Source: Nosema muscidifuracis
Lineage: Eukaryota; Microsporidia; Nosematidae
Length of the DNA: 64,000 nucleotides
Direction of reading: 5' to 3'
Assembly (NCBI GenBank): GCA_028335825.1
Contig: JAIOKI010000017.1
Coordinates: 62,001 to 126,000, forward strand
Part shown: piece by piece, positions 9,919-19,649 of the stretch
How the letters are laid out: every line of letters begins with the position of its first letter
How positions within the stretch are numbered: position 1 is the stretch's first letter
Position numbers and translations under genes: made by a program
The notes under the pieces: model-generated
Seen by the model: the letters and a program-made list of their open reading frames with translations, nothing else
Told to the model about the DNA's origin: nothing
The model's database searches: none

Positions 9919-11553
9919 ATGTGCATAAATATGCATAAAAAAATAGAAAATCATTTTAAAAATGAAGATGAATTTTTAGGGTACGATTTATGTTTACAAG
10001 AACCAAATATTGAATTAAAAAGATACAGAGATTCATTAATATTTTCAGGGAAAAAGAAGGTACCAAATAATATAATTGAAATAATTAAAACTGATTGGAA
10101 GCCTTATATAGGAATACTTTCTGATATATTTTATTTATCAGATGATTCTTATATAGATGAATTTATTTCTATATTGGAAATATACATTTCACATATAAAA
10201 TATCCTTATACGTTTGAAAATATAAAAGTAATAAAAAATTATAAGAAAATAATTAAAGAATATAATAAAAAAATGAATATGAATATTATAATACATATTT
10301 TAGAAGATAATAGAAATTGTAAATGTGTATTAGCAATTAGAAAAGAATTATGTGATCAATATAAAGAAATGGATTCTATTTCTTTAATTAAGATTTTAGA
10401 TAATAAGTCTTTAAAAGATAAGTTCATAATTTTTAATACATTATTAAAAAAAGAGAATATACCTGATGAAATATTTATGAAAGAAACTTTATATGAGAAA
10501 GACTTTTTAATATACTTGGGAATAATTATTTATAAAAAATATGAAAAAAATGAAGATGTTTTACAATTAATTAAATATGAAATATCATCAATTATGAATA
10601 TAAATTCATTTTTGGATGTCTCTTTAACTTTAAAATCTGATACAAATAGAAAACTTATAGATATTCCTAAAATAATTAAGAATTTGGTAACTGAGAAAAT
10701 TAATTTTAATGATTTATTAATATTACGTAATCTAAGTAGATCTATAAATTTATTAAGAAGTGAATTATTAAATTATCCAATAATGGAAATAATTTTGGAT
10801 TATTTAAATAGAGATATAAAAATAGAAAGTTATTGTCCAGATGAAAGAGTTGATTATTCATTAATTTATGATATTTATAATAATGATTTTAATAATTTAA
10901 CTAAAAAAATAATTTTAAATATTTTAACTAATCTTGTACTTGAATATGGAAATTATAGAGCAATATTTGTAGCTTATAATGGATTTGAAATAGTTGATAA
11001 ATATAAAGAAAATTTTCCATTAGAAATATTAGAATTATATAAAAATTATCTTTATGATTCAGATTTAGAACATAAAAAGAAATTTCTTAAATACAAAGAT
11101 GATTGGTATAAATTTTTCTTTATTATGTATGATAAAAAGATACATGAAATTTTATTTAATTTAATTAGGAATTTATCTTGTGATAAAATATTTATTAGTG
11201 ATTATATAAAAAGTAAGGTATTTCAATTTCTTAATGATTCTGACTCATCAAATGTATTAATTCATATTCTTTATACTATTGGTAATTTAAGTGCCAATGA
11301 TATAAAATTTAGAGATAAATTACTTAATGATAAGACTATTATTTTAAGATTAAAAAATCTTTTTTCTAAGACAGATCTTCATCTTCCTTTGTTATGGATA
11401 ATTATTAATTTAACATGGATTGATGAAGGATATGAAGAAAGAGTTAAAATTTTAAATGAAGAAAATATTAGAGAGAATATATTAAAAATAGAGACAGATG
11501 ATAGTGATATACTTGATAAGATAAATACAGCACTTGAAAATTTAAGGAATTGA
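9919..11553 (+). CDS. armadillo-like protein, ARMC8/Gid5 (Vid28) candidate
   Basis: 544 residues, entirely alpha-helical in character. The C-terminal 110 residues are the informative part: HILYTIGNLSAND, then LPLLWIIINLTW (about 490-505), then DEGYEERVKIL and a final helix DKINTALENL. That order matches the armadillo-repeat C-terminus of ARMC8/Vid28, the scaffold of the GID/CTLH ubiquitin ligase (NLTW followed by an ER.KL helix). The N-terminal 380 residues are AT-driven in composition (Lys, Ile, Asn) and diverged. Importin-alpha was considered, but no importin-beta-binding domain or typical Trp/Asn ladder is seen. A Gid8-like gene at 53.1 kb supports the assignment. In-frame ATGs at 9919 and 9931 are both possible starts. 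Confidence 0.55.
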   Translation: MCINMHKKIENHFKNEDEFLGYDLCLQEPNIELKRYRDSLIFSGKKKVPNNIIEIIKTDWKPYIGILSDIFYLSDDSYIDEFISILEIYISHIKYPYTFENIKVIKNYKKIIKEYNKKMNMNIIIHILEDNRNCKCVLAIRKELCDQYKEMDSISLIKILDNKSLKDKFIIFNTLLKKENIPDEIFMKETLYEKDFLIYLGIIIYKKYEKNEDVLQLIKYEISSIMNINSFLDVSLTLKSDTNRKLIDIPKIIKNLVTEKINFNDLLILRNLSRSINLLRSELLNYPIMEIILDYLNRDIKIESYCPDERVDYSLIYDIYNNDFNNLTKKIILNILTNLVLEYGNYRAIFVAYNGFEIVDKYKENFPLEILELYKNYLYDSDLEHKKKFLKYKDDWYKFFFIMYDKKIHEILFNLIRNLSCDKIFISDYIKSKVFQFLNDSDSSNVLIHILYTIGNLSANDIKFRDKLLNDKTIILRLKNLFSKTDLHLPLLWIIINLTWIDEGYEERVKILNEENIRENILKIETDDSDILDKINTALENLRN

Positions 11554-12030
11554 TATTTTTAATAAAAATATTTTTCCTTCTGAGAAATAAATTAAAAAAT
11601 TGACATTTTTATATTGATATTCTCATAAAACTTATTAATATTCTTATATTGATATTCTCATAAGATTTATTGATATTCTCATAAGATTAGGATATTATCA
11701 TTATTATTAGATTTATTGATATTCTCATAAGATTTATTAATATTCTTATAAGATTTATTGACATTCTTTTTAGATTTATTGATATTCTTATAAGATTTAT
11801 TGACATTATTATAAAATTAGGATATTATCATAAGATTTATAAATTGATATTATTATTAGATTTATAGATATTATTATAAAATCTATATTTCAACATTCTC
11901 ATAAGATTTATAGATATTCTCATAAAATCTATATTTCAACATTATTATAAGATTTATATTTCGACATAATTATAAAACATCTTTAATTAACTATTTAATT
12001 TCAAGATTTTTTATCTTTTATGTTTTTCTA
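11554..12030. repeat. tandem repeat of TTGATATTCTCATAAGATTTA type
   Basis: About 11600-11985 is a degenerate array of 25-35 bp units, each with a variant of GATATTCTCATAAGATTTAT. It fills nearly the whole gap and ends shortly before the CCCC motif of the next gene. Confidence 0.65.
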
Positions 12031-12034
12031 CCCC
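12031..12034 (+). promoter_or_regulatory. CCCC start signal deciding the ATG at 12038
   Basis: TACCCCTTC-ATG. The motif lies between an upstream in-frame ATG (12020) and the ATG at 12038, at the same short distance as in other genes here. The downstream ATG is therefore preferred. Confidence 0.65.
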
Positions 12035-12037
12035 TTC

Positions 12038-12514
12038 ATGGAAGAAGATATCTGGTACAAATTAAATAAACTTTTAGTAAGCCCAACACATGAACAAATA
12101 ATGAGTATATTTGATCCTGATAGCTATATAAGACTCAATATGGTATACATATCACCAATACATCTTCAATTATTTAAAAATTATTTAATGAGATATGGAT
12201 TAATTGAGATGTATATTAATAATCAAGGAATTGGTTTTATTTTTAGAAATTTCAGATTAAATTTCTTTGGTACAAATATTCTTACTTTGAAAAAGGGTAC
12301 TAATAAGATTTGGTGTATAGAAATTAATTTTGATCCTACTATTGATGAGAATTGTGGTATTCCTATTATGAATGAGATTGAGCAATTTCTTAAAGGATGT
12401 GATGCTTTATTTTTTATGACTTATTTTGTTGATATTGATAAGGAGATACTTCATACTAGTCTTGTAGATAGTGTTGATTTTATGTATAAGAGGAATATAC
12501 AAAGAAAGAAATAA
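12038..12514 (+). CDS. conserved-looking protein of unknown function
   Basis: 158 residues from the preferred start (MEEDIWYKLNK). It looks like a compact globular alpha/beta protein: alternating hydrophobic strands (MYINNQGIGFIFRNF, then KIWCIEINFDPTID), a helix around NEIEQFLKGC, and a basic C-terminus (KRNIQRKK). Composition is balanced, without low complexity, so it is a real, probably housekeeping gene. I do not recognise the family and see no catalytic motif. It sits between the ARMC8-like gene and SAR1 on the same strand. Confidence 0.7.
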   Translation: MEEDIWYKLNKLLVSPTHEQIMSIFDPDSYIRLNMVYISPIHLQLFKNYLMRYGLIEMYINNQGIGFIFRNFRLNFFGTNILTLKKGTNKIWCIEINFDPTIDENCGIPIMNEIEQFLKGCDALFFMTYFVDIDKEILHTSLVDSVDFMYKRNIQRKK

Positions 12515-13067
12515 ATTTACATAGTACTTAGTTGGTATTATATTTTTTTATTAAATTCTATATAATATAGATCTTCGTATATAATTAATTTAAGATTATA
12601 AATTTGTAAATGACTTGGTATAGTAAAATTTAATAATACAGAGAAAATATTTATTTTATAGTAGAAAGATTTATTTGATATTAAAGAGATTTATTTTATA
12701 TTAGAAAGATGTATTAAAAATGATAAGATTTATTTAATATTAGAAAGATGTATTAAAAATGATAAGATTTATTTAATAGTAGAAAGATGTATTTAATATT
12801 GGAAAGATTTATTTTATAGTAGAAAGATGTATTAAAAAATGATAAGATTCAATTAATATTATAAAGATGTATTTTAAATGATAAGATTTATTTAATAGTA
12901 GAAAGATGTATTTTAAAATGATAAATTTTATAACACAATCCTTTAAAATATTAAAATGACTAATTATTATAATATAAGAATTATTAAAAACCCTTTTTTT
13001 ATGTATTTATTATAAAATTCTTCTTCTTTAAATAATTTGTTAGTTTTTTTCTCTTTTGTTTTTAACA
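12515..13067. repeat. tandem repeat of AGAAAGATGTATT type
   Basis: About 12640-12925 holds eight or more imperfect units of 25-40 bp built from GATAAGATTTATTTAATAGT and AGAAAGATGTATT. The remainder is AT-rich leader of SAR1. Confidence 0.6.
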
Positions 13068-13077
13068 CCCTTGTTTT

Positions 13078-13716
13078 ATGGAAGAAGCTAAGAACTTATT
13101 CAGTAAAATATACAAGAAAGTATCAGAAGCTTATGAGAAATTATTGGGAGGATTCATTCTTCAATTATTTACTAAACCATCTTCTATTCTTTTCCTTGGT
13201 ATAGATAATGCTGGTAAAACTACATTAGTAAAGAAACTTAAGAATGGTGTTAATGATTCTTATATGCCCACACGCCATCCTAGTAAATCAGAAATAGAAA
13301 TAGGAAATCTTAAAGCTACTGTTGTAGATTTGGGAGGTCATAGGGCTGCTCGTGTAGCATGGACAAATTATTTTTATAATTGTGATGGTATAATTTTTAT
13401 AGTAGATGTACATGATGAAGAAAGATTTGAAGAAGTACGTGAAGCTTATCAAGAAGTTCGTAAGTTAGAGAAAAAAGCTCCTATTGCTGTGCTTATGAAT
13501 AAGATAGATTTAGTTGGAAAGACTGAAGATGATTATGAATGGACTGAGTATATCAAAAGTAGTACTGGAATTTATGATCATCCAGGGGATGCATTAGAAC
13601 AACCTGTTAATGTAAGTTATGTAAGTATAACTAATGAAAATAGTGAAGTATTGACAGGACCATTAGCTATGTCATTTAAATGGCTTGAGATGATGATAAA
13701 CAGATCTAAGAAATAA
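13078..13716 (+). CDS. SAR1: SAR1 GTPase, COPII coat
   Basis: 212 residues. Small GTPase with an N-terminal amphipathic membrane helix (about 1-30), P-loop GIDNAGKT (41-48), switch I region PTRHPSKSEI, switch II DLGGH (84-88) and guanine-specificity motif NKID (141-144). The DLGGH form and the PT.HPS switch I sequence distinguish SAR1 from ARF. It has no N-myristoylation glycine at position 2, as expected for SAR1. The protein recruits Sec23/24 to the ER to form COPII vesicles, and its cycle needs Sec12. Start ATG follows ACACCC (CCC 13068-13070). Length is slightly over the usual 190-198 because of a longer C-terminal loop (GIYDHPGDALEQP). Confidence 0.95.
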   Translation: MEEAKNLFSKIYKKVSEAYEKLLGGFILQLFTKPSSILFLGIDNAGKTTLVKKLKNGVNDSYMPTRHPSKSEIEIGNLKATVVDLGGHRAARVAWTNYFYNCDGIIFIVDVHDEERFEEVREAYQEVRKLEKKAPIAVLMNKIDLVGKTEDDYEWTEYIKSSTGIYDHPGDALEQPVNVSYVSITNENSEVLTGPLAMSFKWLEMMINRSKK

Positions 13717-13794
13717 AAATTTATTTCATATATTTTAACTTTTATATTTATGCATATAATTAAGAATGACGTATAAATTTCATATATAAAAGCT

Positions 13795-13925
13795 TATATT
13801 CAATTAATTACTTTAAAGAAATTATTAAGAAAAGTCAGTAAGAAATTATTAATAAAAGTAAGTAAGGAACTATTAAGAAAAGTCAATAAGAAATGATTAA
13901 GAAAAGTAAGTAAGAAATAATTAAG
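13795..13925. repeat. short tandem repeat AAGAAATTATTAAGAAAAGTAAGT
   Basis: Four to five imperfect units of about 26 bp between the convergent SAR1 and small secreted genes. Confidence 0.6.
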
Positions 13926-13997
13926 AAAAATATCTAGTCTTTGATACTCACTTGAAAACATCCCTAAAGATAATTTATTTTTAGTACTTTAAAAAAT

Positions 13998-14249
13998 TTA
14001 ATTAACTGTAAATCCTTGATTTTTAAGATGTCTAAACATTCTAGCATCTTCTTTCCCAAGTTCTTCTGAATTATGCTTTTTAATAGGAGACATCCAATTC
14101 TCATTTTTTAAGAAAGGGTAATCTGGATGAGTAACAGTAATTCCTTCACTTATTAAATGTCTAGCCATTCTTATATCTTCATCACGAAGAGCTTGTTTTA
14201 AATCAGCATTAATAGTTAGAATAAATCTTAGTATAAAAAATATTAACAT
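13998..14249 (-). CDS. small secreted protein with duplicated motif
   Basis: 83 residues. A clear signal peptide (MLIFFILRFILTINA, cleavage about 15|16) precedes a charged mature part of about 68 residues. That part contains the same unit twice: EDIRMARHLISEGITV (about 24-39) and EDARMFRHLKNQGFTV (about 67-82). Each unit looks like a helix-turn with spaced Arg/His, resembling a single ankyrin- or PPR-like hairpin, but two copies are too few to name a fold. No Cys in the mature part. No CCC motif; ATTTGTTAC lies about 43 nt upstream of the ATG, the position of the GTTA element of other small membrane or secreted genes here. A secreted factor towards the host is possible (inference). Confidence 0.65.
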   Translation of the reverse strand: MLIFFILRFILTINADLKQALRDEDIRMARHLISEGITVTHPDYPFLKNENWMSPIKKHNSEELGKEDARMFRHLKNQGFTVN

Positions 14250-14704
14250 AAGAATTTTAAGTAATGTATTTTATAACAAAAAAATCTGTAACAAATGTTT
14301 CGTATCAAATAAAACATTTAAAAAATATCTTCAAATTAAAATATTAATAAAGTTTTTTTCTTAGTATATTTTTTATTAGTATAATTTTTATTAGTATAAT
14401 TTTATTAGTATATTTTCTTAGTATATTTTCTTAGTATAATTTTATTAGTATATTTTCTTATTATTTTAACAGAGTGTTATTAACAAAGTATTTTTATTAA
14501 TATATTTTTAACAAAATATTTATTTTACATTAGCTTCCTATCAATTATTTTACATACTAATATTTATTTTACATTATAATATTTATTTTACATTAGCATC
14601 CTATCATATTATTTTACATACTAATATTTATTTTACATTATAATATCTATTTCACATACTAATATTAATTTTACTTTAATGTCCTACAATATTCAAATTT
14701 TGCA
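14250..14704. repeat. two adjacent AT tandem repeats
   Basis: About 14355-14455 repeats TTAGTATAATTTTATTAGTATATTTTC; about 14520-14680 repeats TATTTATTTTACATTA with TAGC(T/A)TCCTATCA inserts. Divergent promoter region between the small secreted gene and the kinesin. Confidence 0.6.
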
Positions 14705-14715
14705 CCCTTATTTTT

Positions 14716-17247
14716 ATGCATAATAATATAAATGTAGAAATCCGCATAAAACCTGCACTCGAATCATCAATAGAAACTACGAACAATACTTTACAAGTAG
14801 GAACTAAGAAATATAATTTTAATAGAGTACACTTAACAACAACACAAAGACAAATGTTTGAAGGAAGTATTCTCAATCTTCTTAAATCTTTTATAAATGG
14901 ATACAATTGTACAGTCTTAGCTTATGGACAAACTGGATCAGGTAAGACTTATACAATGGGAATAAGTCCAAATGATACATCAGGAATAGTACCAAAATCT
15001 CTTGAATATTTATTTAATAATCAAGTAAAACTTACTTGTACATTTATAGAAGTTTATAACGAAGATGTTATAGATTTACTTAGTGATCATAAAATTCCTT
15101 TAAGTATTCGTGAAGTAAAAGGAGATATTTGTATAGCAGGTGCTACTGAAATAGATCTTGGGAGTGTAGAAGAAGGATTGAATGTTTTAAGAAAAGGATG
15201 TATGGAACGAACAACTAAATGTACAAAAATGAATTCTGAATCTTCAAGATCTCATGCTATTTTTAGTATATTTTATAGAAAAGAAGAAGAAGGTAAATCA
15301 ATAACATCAAAATTTTCATTTGTAGATTTAGCAGGATCTGAGAGATTAAAAAGAACAATGTGTGTAGGTGATAGAGTAAAAGAATCTATATCAATAAATG
15401 GAGGACTTTTAGCTTTAGGAAATGTAATATCAGCTTTATATAAGAAATCTAAACATGTACCATTTAGAGATAGTAAATTAACTAGAATATTACAAAGTTG
15501 TCTTAATGGTCGTGTACTTATGATAGCTTGTATAAGTGCTTTACATACAGATATGAATGAAACAAATAACACATTAAAATATGCAAATAGAGCTGCTAGT
15601 ATACAAACAAATGTACGAAGAAATATTGAAGTAGATAATAGTAGAATGGAACTTATAAGATTAAAAAAGGAAGTACATAAATTAAGAAATGAGAATCAAA
15701 TACTTAAAGAAAGGATTAGAAAATCTGGACATGTCAATACAGAAGAATTAGTTAAAGAAAATAGAATTTTAAAAAATAAATTAGAGTATGAAATGGGAAA
15801 AAAAGAGAAGAGTGAAGATTTAGCACAAGAAATTGTTAAACATCCATTTGTACAGAATTTAATTAATGAAAATGAAAAAATTAAGAAAGAATTTGAAGAT
15901 TTTAAAAAGAATTATAATCAATTAAATAATAATTATAAAAAAGGAATAAATTGTGATGTAAAAGATAATCAATTAAATAATAATTATAAAAAAGGAATAA
16001 ATTGTAATGTAAAAGATAATCAATCAAATAATGATCATGTAAATAATAATTATAATGAAGAAATAAGTGATTACAAACAAGATTATAATGAAAGAATAAA
16101 TTGTCATGTAAAAGATAATCATGAAATAATAAATAATTTTAAAGATGATATGAAAGAATTGAATATTAAAGAGATCGAAAATAATATCAATAAAATAGAT
16201 AGTATAAATAAAATAGGGAATATAAATAATCAAGTAAATGAACATCATTTTAATAAAACAAATGAATATAAAGATAATATAAAAGAACACCATTTAAATA
16301 AGAAAGAACACCATTCAAATAAGAAAGAAAATAATAAATTTTCATGGGGAGATAATAAACACGTCACTTTTGATATATCTCCTCCTAAGAAAAAGAGTAC
16401 ATTATGGACCCCTCGTAAAGAGAAAGTTTTAATGGATACTCAATCTAAGGATAAAATTTCAGGTTACATACCTCATTCTATGAATATTTATAAAAATAAG
16501 CTTATTTTTTCATCTATGGATAATAAAGTAAGAATATATGATAAATCTATAATAGATTTATTTAGTGATACTGGAGTAAAGATTATAGAAGTAGATGATA
16601 ATATTTATTATTCTACTAGAATGATACTTAAACAATACGATACTAGAATAAAAAATAATACTCCTTTGTATGCATATAAGAATGAAATATCATGTATACA
16701 TAAATCTAATAATTTAATTTATACTGGACATGAAGATGGTAGTCTTAGTATATTAGATATAAGAAATATGAAAATTAAAAATGATAGAATACATTCTGGG
16801 ACAATATTTTGTATCGAACAACAAAAAGATATAATTTATACAGCTAGTAGAGATCATGATATAAAAATGTTAAATTCAAATATTAAAAAACTTCTGACTC
16901 CTCCTCATTATGACAGTGTACATTCCTTACTTATTTATAAAGAAGATTTAATAAGTTTAGGAAGAGATTGTGCATTAAAAAGATGGAGAAATGGGGAAAT
17001 AATAAAAACAGTTCCTAATGCACATTCTTCATGGATAAAGTGTGGATCAGCACTTGAAGATTCATTCGTCACTGGATCTAAGAATGGTACATTAAGATAT
17101 TGGGATTATTGTGATAATAGTGTATTCTGTGTAGGAAGTTATAAAGTTAATGGATCAATTTTATGTATGGTAAGATATGGGAATGGAATTTATGTAGCTT
17201 CACAAAATAAGGAGATTAATTATATAGAAAGTTTTTATAGAATATAA
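14716..17247 (+). CDS. kinesin with C-terminal WD40 propeller (KIF21-like)
   Basis: 843 residues. Motor domain at about 1-305: P-loop GQTGSGKT (71-78), switch I SSRSH (176-180), switch II DLAGSE (204-209), then HVPFRDSKLTRIL and TLKYANRAASI at the motor end. A coiled coil (about 310-400) is followed by an Asn/Lys-rich low-complexity stretch (about 400-545, with repeated NNYKKGINC phrases). A beta-propeller lies at about 580-843, with WD-type phrases such as YTGHEDGSLSILD, TASRDHDIKML and VTGSKNGTLRYWD. An N-terminal motor with a C-terminal WD40 domain is the layout of KIF21 in the kinesin-4 family, which damps microtubule growth at plus ends. Human KIF21 is about twice as long. Start follows TGCACCC (CCC 14705-14707). 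Neck residues KYANRA support kinesin-4, but the class call is by eye. Confidence 0.9.
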   Translation: MHNNINVEIRIKPALESSIETTNNTLQVGTKKYNFNRVHLTTTQRQMFEGSILNLLKSFINGYNCTVLAYGQTGSGKTYTMGISPNDTSGIVPKSLEYLFNNQVKLTCTFIEVYNEDVIDLLSDHKIPLSIREVKGDICIAGATEIDLGSVEEGLNVLRKGCMERTTKCTKMNSESSRSHAIFSIFYRKEEEGKSITSKFSFVDLAGSERLKRTMCVGDRVKESISINGGLLALGNVISALYKKSKHVPFRDSKLTRILQSCLNGRVLMIACISALHTDMNETNNTLKYANRAASIQTNVRRNIEVDNSRMELIRLKKEVHKLRNENQILKERIRKSGHVNTEELVKENRILKNKLEYEMGKKEKSEDLAQEIVKHPFVQNLINENEKIKKEFEDFKKNYNQLNNNYKKGINCDVKDNQLNNNYKKGINCNVKDNQSNNDHVNNNYNEEISDYKQDYNERINCHVKDNHEIINNFKDDMKELNIKEIENNINKIDSINKIGNINNQVNEHHFNKTNEYKDNIKEHHLNKKEHHSNKKENNKFSWGDNKHVTFDISPPKKKSTLWTPRKEKVLMDTQSKDKISGYIPHSMNIYKNKLIFSSMDNKVRIYDKSIIDLFSDTGVKIIEVDDNIYYSTRMILKQYDTRIKNNTPLYAYKNEISCIHKSNNLIYTGHEDGSLSILDIRNMKIKNDRIHSGTIFCIEQQKDIIYTASRDHDIKMLNSNIKKLLTPPHYDSVHSLLIYKEDLISLGRDCALKRWRNGEIIKTVPNAHSSWIKCGSALEDSFVTGSKNGTLRYWDYCDNSVFCVGSYKVNGSILCMVRYGNGIYVASQNKEINYIESFYRI

Positions 17248-17296
17248 TTAATTTAAAAAAATAATGACCAAAATAGAAACTGAAAAATATTATTTA

Positions 17297-17299
17297 CCC
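17297..17299 (+). promoter_or_regulatory. CCC start signal deciding the ATG at 17306
   Basis: TTTACCCATATTT-ATG. An in-frame ATG exists at 17264, only 16 nt after the kinesin stop, but the CCC motif and the hydrophobic N-terminus both point to 17306. Confidence 0.6.
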
Positions 17300-17305
17300 A
17301 TATTT

Positions 17306-18982
17306 ATGAATAAGAAAGATTTATTTGGAATATTAATTTTAATAATTTTAATTATTTGTTGTATAAAGATATATGAAAGTAAAAGTAATGAAGATAATAA
17401 AAATAGTGAAAATAATAAAAGTAATGAAAGTGATAAAAGTGATAAGAGTAATGAAAGTGATAAAAGTAGTGAAAGTGATAAAAGTAGTGAAGATTATGAT
17501 AGTCAAGAATTTAATACAAATGATAGTAAAAGTAATGAAGGTGATAAAAATAATGAATTTAATAAAGAATATGATAGTAGAAAAATTGAAGGTGATAAAA
17601 ATAATACTAATGAATTTAATAAAAATGATACTAATAAGGAGTACAACATCAGTGATAATAAAGAATATAAAAATGATACTAATAATAAAAATAATAGTCA
17701 AGAATTTGATAAAAATGATACTAAAGAATTTAATAAAAAAGATACACCCCCTCTAAAAATTCCACAAGCCTATTTTAAATATTTATATAAGCTTTATAAT
17801 AATTCATCCGATTATAATAATTTTGATTATTTTATGTTCAATCTTATTCCTTCATATATGATTGAAATAGAAAATTTTATGGGATCTTTAAATGGAAATA
17901 AATTTCAACTAAAAGAAGAAGAATTTAATAATTTAAAAATGATGGTCTTTGTTTCATTTAGAAATAAATTAGTAGATGAATTAATTTATATATTTGAATA
18001 TTTTAAAGATTTAAGAAAACATAAGAGAATAAAAATATTAGTTCAAGCTTTTGATAATTTATTATCAAATTATTGTGAATTTATGGTAGATGATAATTTA
18101 GATGATTTATGGAATGATATTTATATATTAGATAATTTAATTGATAATACACTTATGAATTGTGATATTAAGAATAAATGTAATACTGTAGTGATTATAT
18201 TATATAAGTTATTGACAATACTTAATGAAAATAATATTTATAAATTAATTGGATTTAATATATTTTTAAATACAAAAGATTTAAATAATTATGTATCTTT
18301 AAATATTGAAGAAGAAAAAAGAAATATAAAAATAACACTTAAAAATATATTTCATACAATAATAGATTTATCTAATGATTTATTAAGAATGGAAAATGAA
18401 GAAAGTGAAAAAGAAGAGAATGATTTTAAAAAGTTTTATGATGATAATGAAGATATTGAAGATTGGTTAGATAAAGTAGATATTAAAAAAGTAATAGATA
18501 ATGAAGAAGTATTGAATGAAATAGGTAGAGAATGTAAATGTTTAGAAAAATGTTTCTGTGGAATATATTATTTCAATTTTTTAATATATAAATGTAATAT
18601 GATGAAATCTCTAAGTGTAAGTTTTAAATTTGAACCAATAACTAAATATGGACTCTCTTTAAAAAATCTAATAGATTTAATAATGAGAATAACTCGAAAT
18701 ATAATTTATGCTAGGAATGTCTTCCATTACACATCTATTAATTATAAAGATGATAATAAAAAATGTATAAAAATTCTTGATAGTGTATTGGAAATATTTG
18801 AAAATAATTATAATATTTCAGAAGAACTTAATAAAGAATTGAACAAAGAAAATAATTTTGTGTATGATAGATTATCATTTAGTCTGGTGATTAATATAAT
18901 TAACAATATTAATAATGAAGTAATAATCATATCTAATAAAATTAAAGAGATGATAAAAAATAGTGAAAAGAAGAATAGTTGA
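17306..18982 (+). CDS. membrane-anchored helical protein with Ser/Asn/Asp repeats
   Basis: 558 residues from the preferred start. One hydrophobic segment (about 7-22, FGILILIILIICCIKIY) is followed by a stalk of SDKSNE, EFNKND and KNDTN repeats (about 30-145), then a largely helical domain (about 150-555) rich in Lys, Asn and Ile. A CKCLEKCFC cluster lies at about 412-420. The stalk repeats come from trinucleotide-like expansions (GATAAAAGT and similar). I recognise no family. The gene at 19650 has the same plan (CCC, short basic N-terminus, one membrane segment, helical domain), so the two may be paralogues. It may be secreted or cell-surface. Confidence 0.7.
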   Translation: MNKKDLFGILILIILIICCIKIYESKSNEDNKNSENNKSNESDKSDKSNESDKSSESDKSSEDYDSQEFNTNDSKSNEGDKNNEFNKEYDSRKIEGDKNNTNEFNKNDTNKEYNISDNKEYKNDTNNKNNSQEFDKNDTKEFNKKDTPPLKIPQAYFKYLYKLYNNSSDYNNFDYFMFNLIPSYMIEIENFMGSLNGNKFQLKEEEFNNLKMMVFVSFRNKLVDELIYIFEYFKDLRKHKRIKILVQAFDNLLSNYCEFMVDDNLDDLWNDIYILDNLIDNTLMNCDIKNKCNTVVIILYKLLTILNENNIYKLIGFNIFLNTKDLNNYVSLNIEEEKRNIKITLKNIFHTIIDLSNDLLRMENEESEKEENDFKKFYDDNEDIEDWLDKVDIKKVIDNEEVLNEIGRECKCLEKCFCGIYYFNFLIYKCNMMKSLSVSFKFEPITKYGLSLKNLIDLIMRITRNIIYARNVFHYTSINYKDDNKKCIKILDSVLEIFENNYNISEELNKELNKENNFVYDRLSFSLVINIINNINNEVIIISNKIKEMIKNSEKKNS

Positions 18983-19638
18983 TTTATGAAGTAGTCTTAT
19001 TATATTTTAGTATGGAGTAGAATCTTTTATATCTTGGTTGTAATTTAAGAAGTTATTTTAAATATATTATTTTAAGGAATAAATAATTAATTTTAGGAAT
19101 AAATAATTAATTTTAGGAATAAATGGTTATTTTAGTAATAAATGATTATTTTTATATATATATTTAAAAGAATAAATGTTTATTTTTAGGAATAAATGTT
19201 ATTTTTAGGTTACTATTTAAGGGAGTATTTTCTTATTTTTAAGAATAAATGATTATTTTTAGATATATTATTTAAAGGAATAAATGCTTATTTTTATATA
19301 TATACTATTTAAAAAAATATACTGTTATTTTTAGGAATATATTGTTAAATTACCAAAGAGATATATAATATTAAATATATTTTATTAAATACACTTTTAT
19401 TGATAAATTCCGTTTCATGACGTCAGTTTTTTTATAAAGTTTATTTTTAAAAAATTATTAATTTTATGTCAAATATCTCAAAAATTAATAAATCAACTGT
19501 TATTAATATTAATTAATTTAGAATAGTTTTGTTTGTATTTATAAACAAATTATAATATTTTACATACAAAAATGTTACATTTTTAAAATTTAATAAATTG
19601 TACAATTATAATCTAAAATATTAAAAATACAGTTTTTA
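18983..19638. repeat. intergenic with TTTTAGGAATAAAT repeat
   Basis: About 19065-19345 is an irregular array of (TTTTTA)GGAATAAAT-containing units, 20-45 bp each. A perfect TGACGTCA palindrome lies at 19418-19425. Confidence 0.55.
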
Positions 19639-19649
19639 CCCTTTAAGAT

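Noticed and set aside
9919-11553. Importin-alpha as identity of the armadillo protein
   Set aside because: No importin-beta-binding domain, and the C-terminal NLTW/ER.KL pattern fits ARMC8/Vid28 better.
16024-16293. 89-codon minus-strand Ile/Phe-rich frame within the kinesin
   Set aside because: Shadow of the Asn/Lys-rich linker of the kinesin.
17348-17756. Frames on both strands over the Ser/Asn/Asp stalk of the 17306 gene
   Set aside because: By-products of trinucleotide-like repeats in the true gene.
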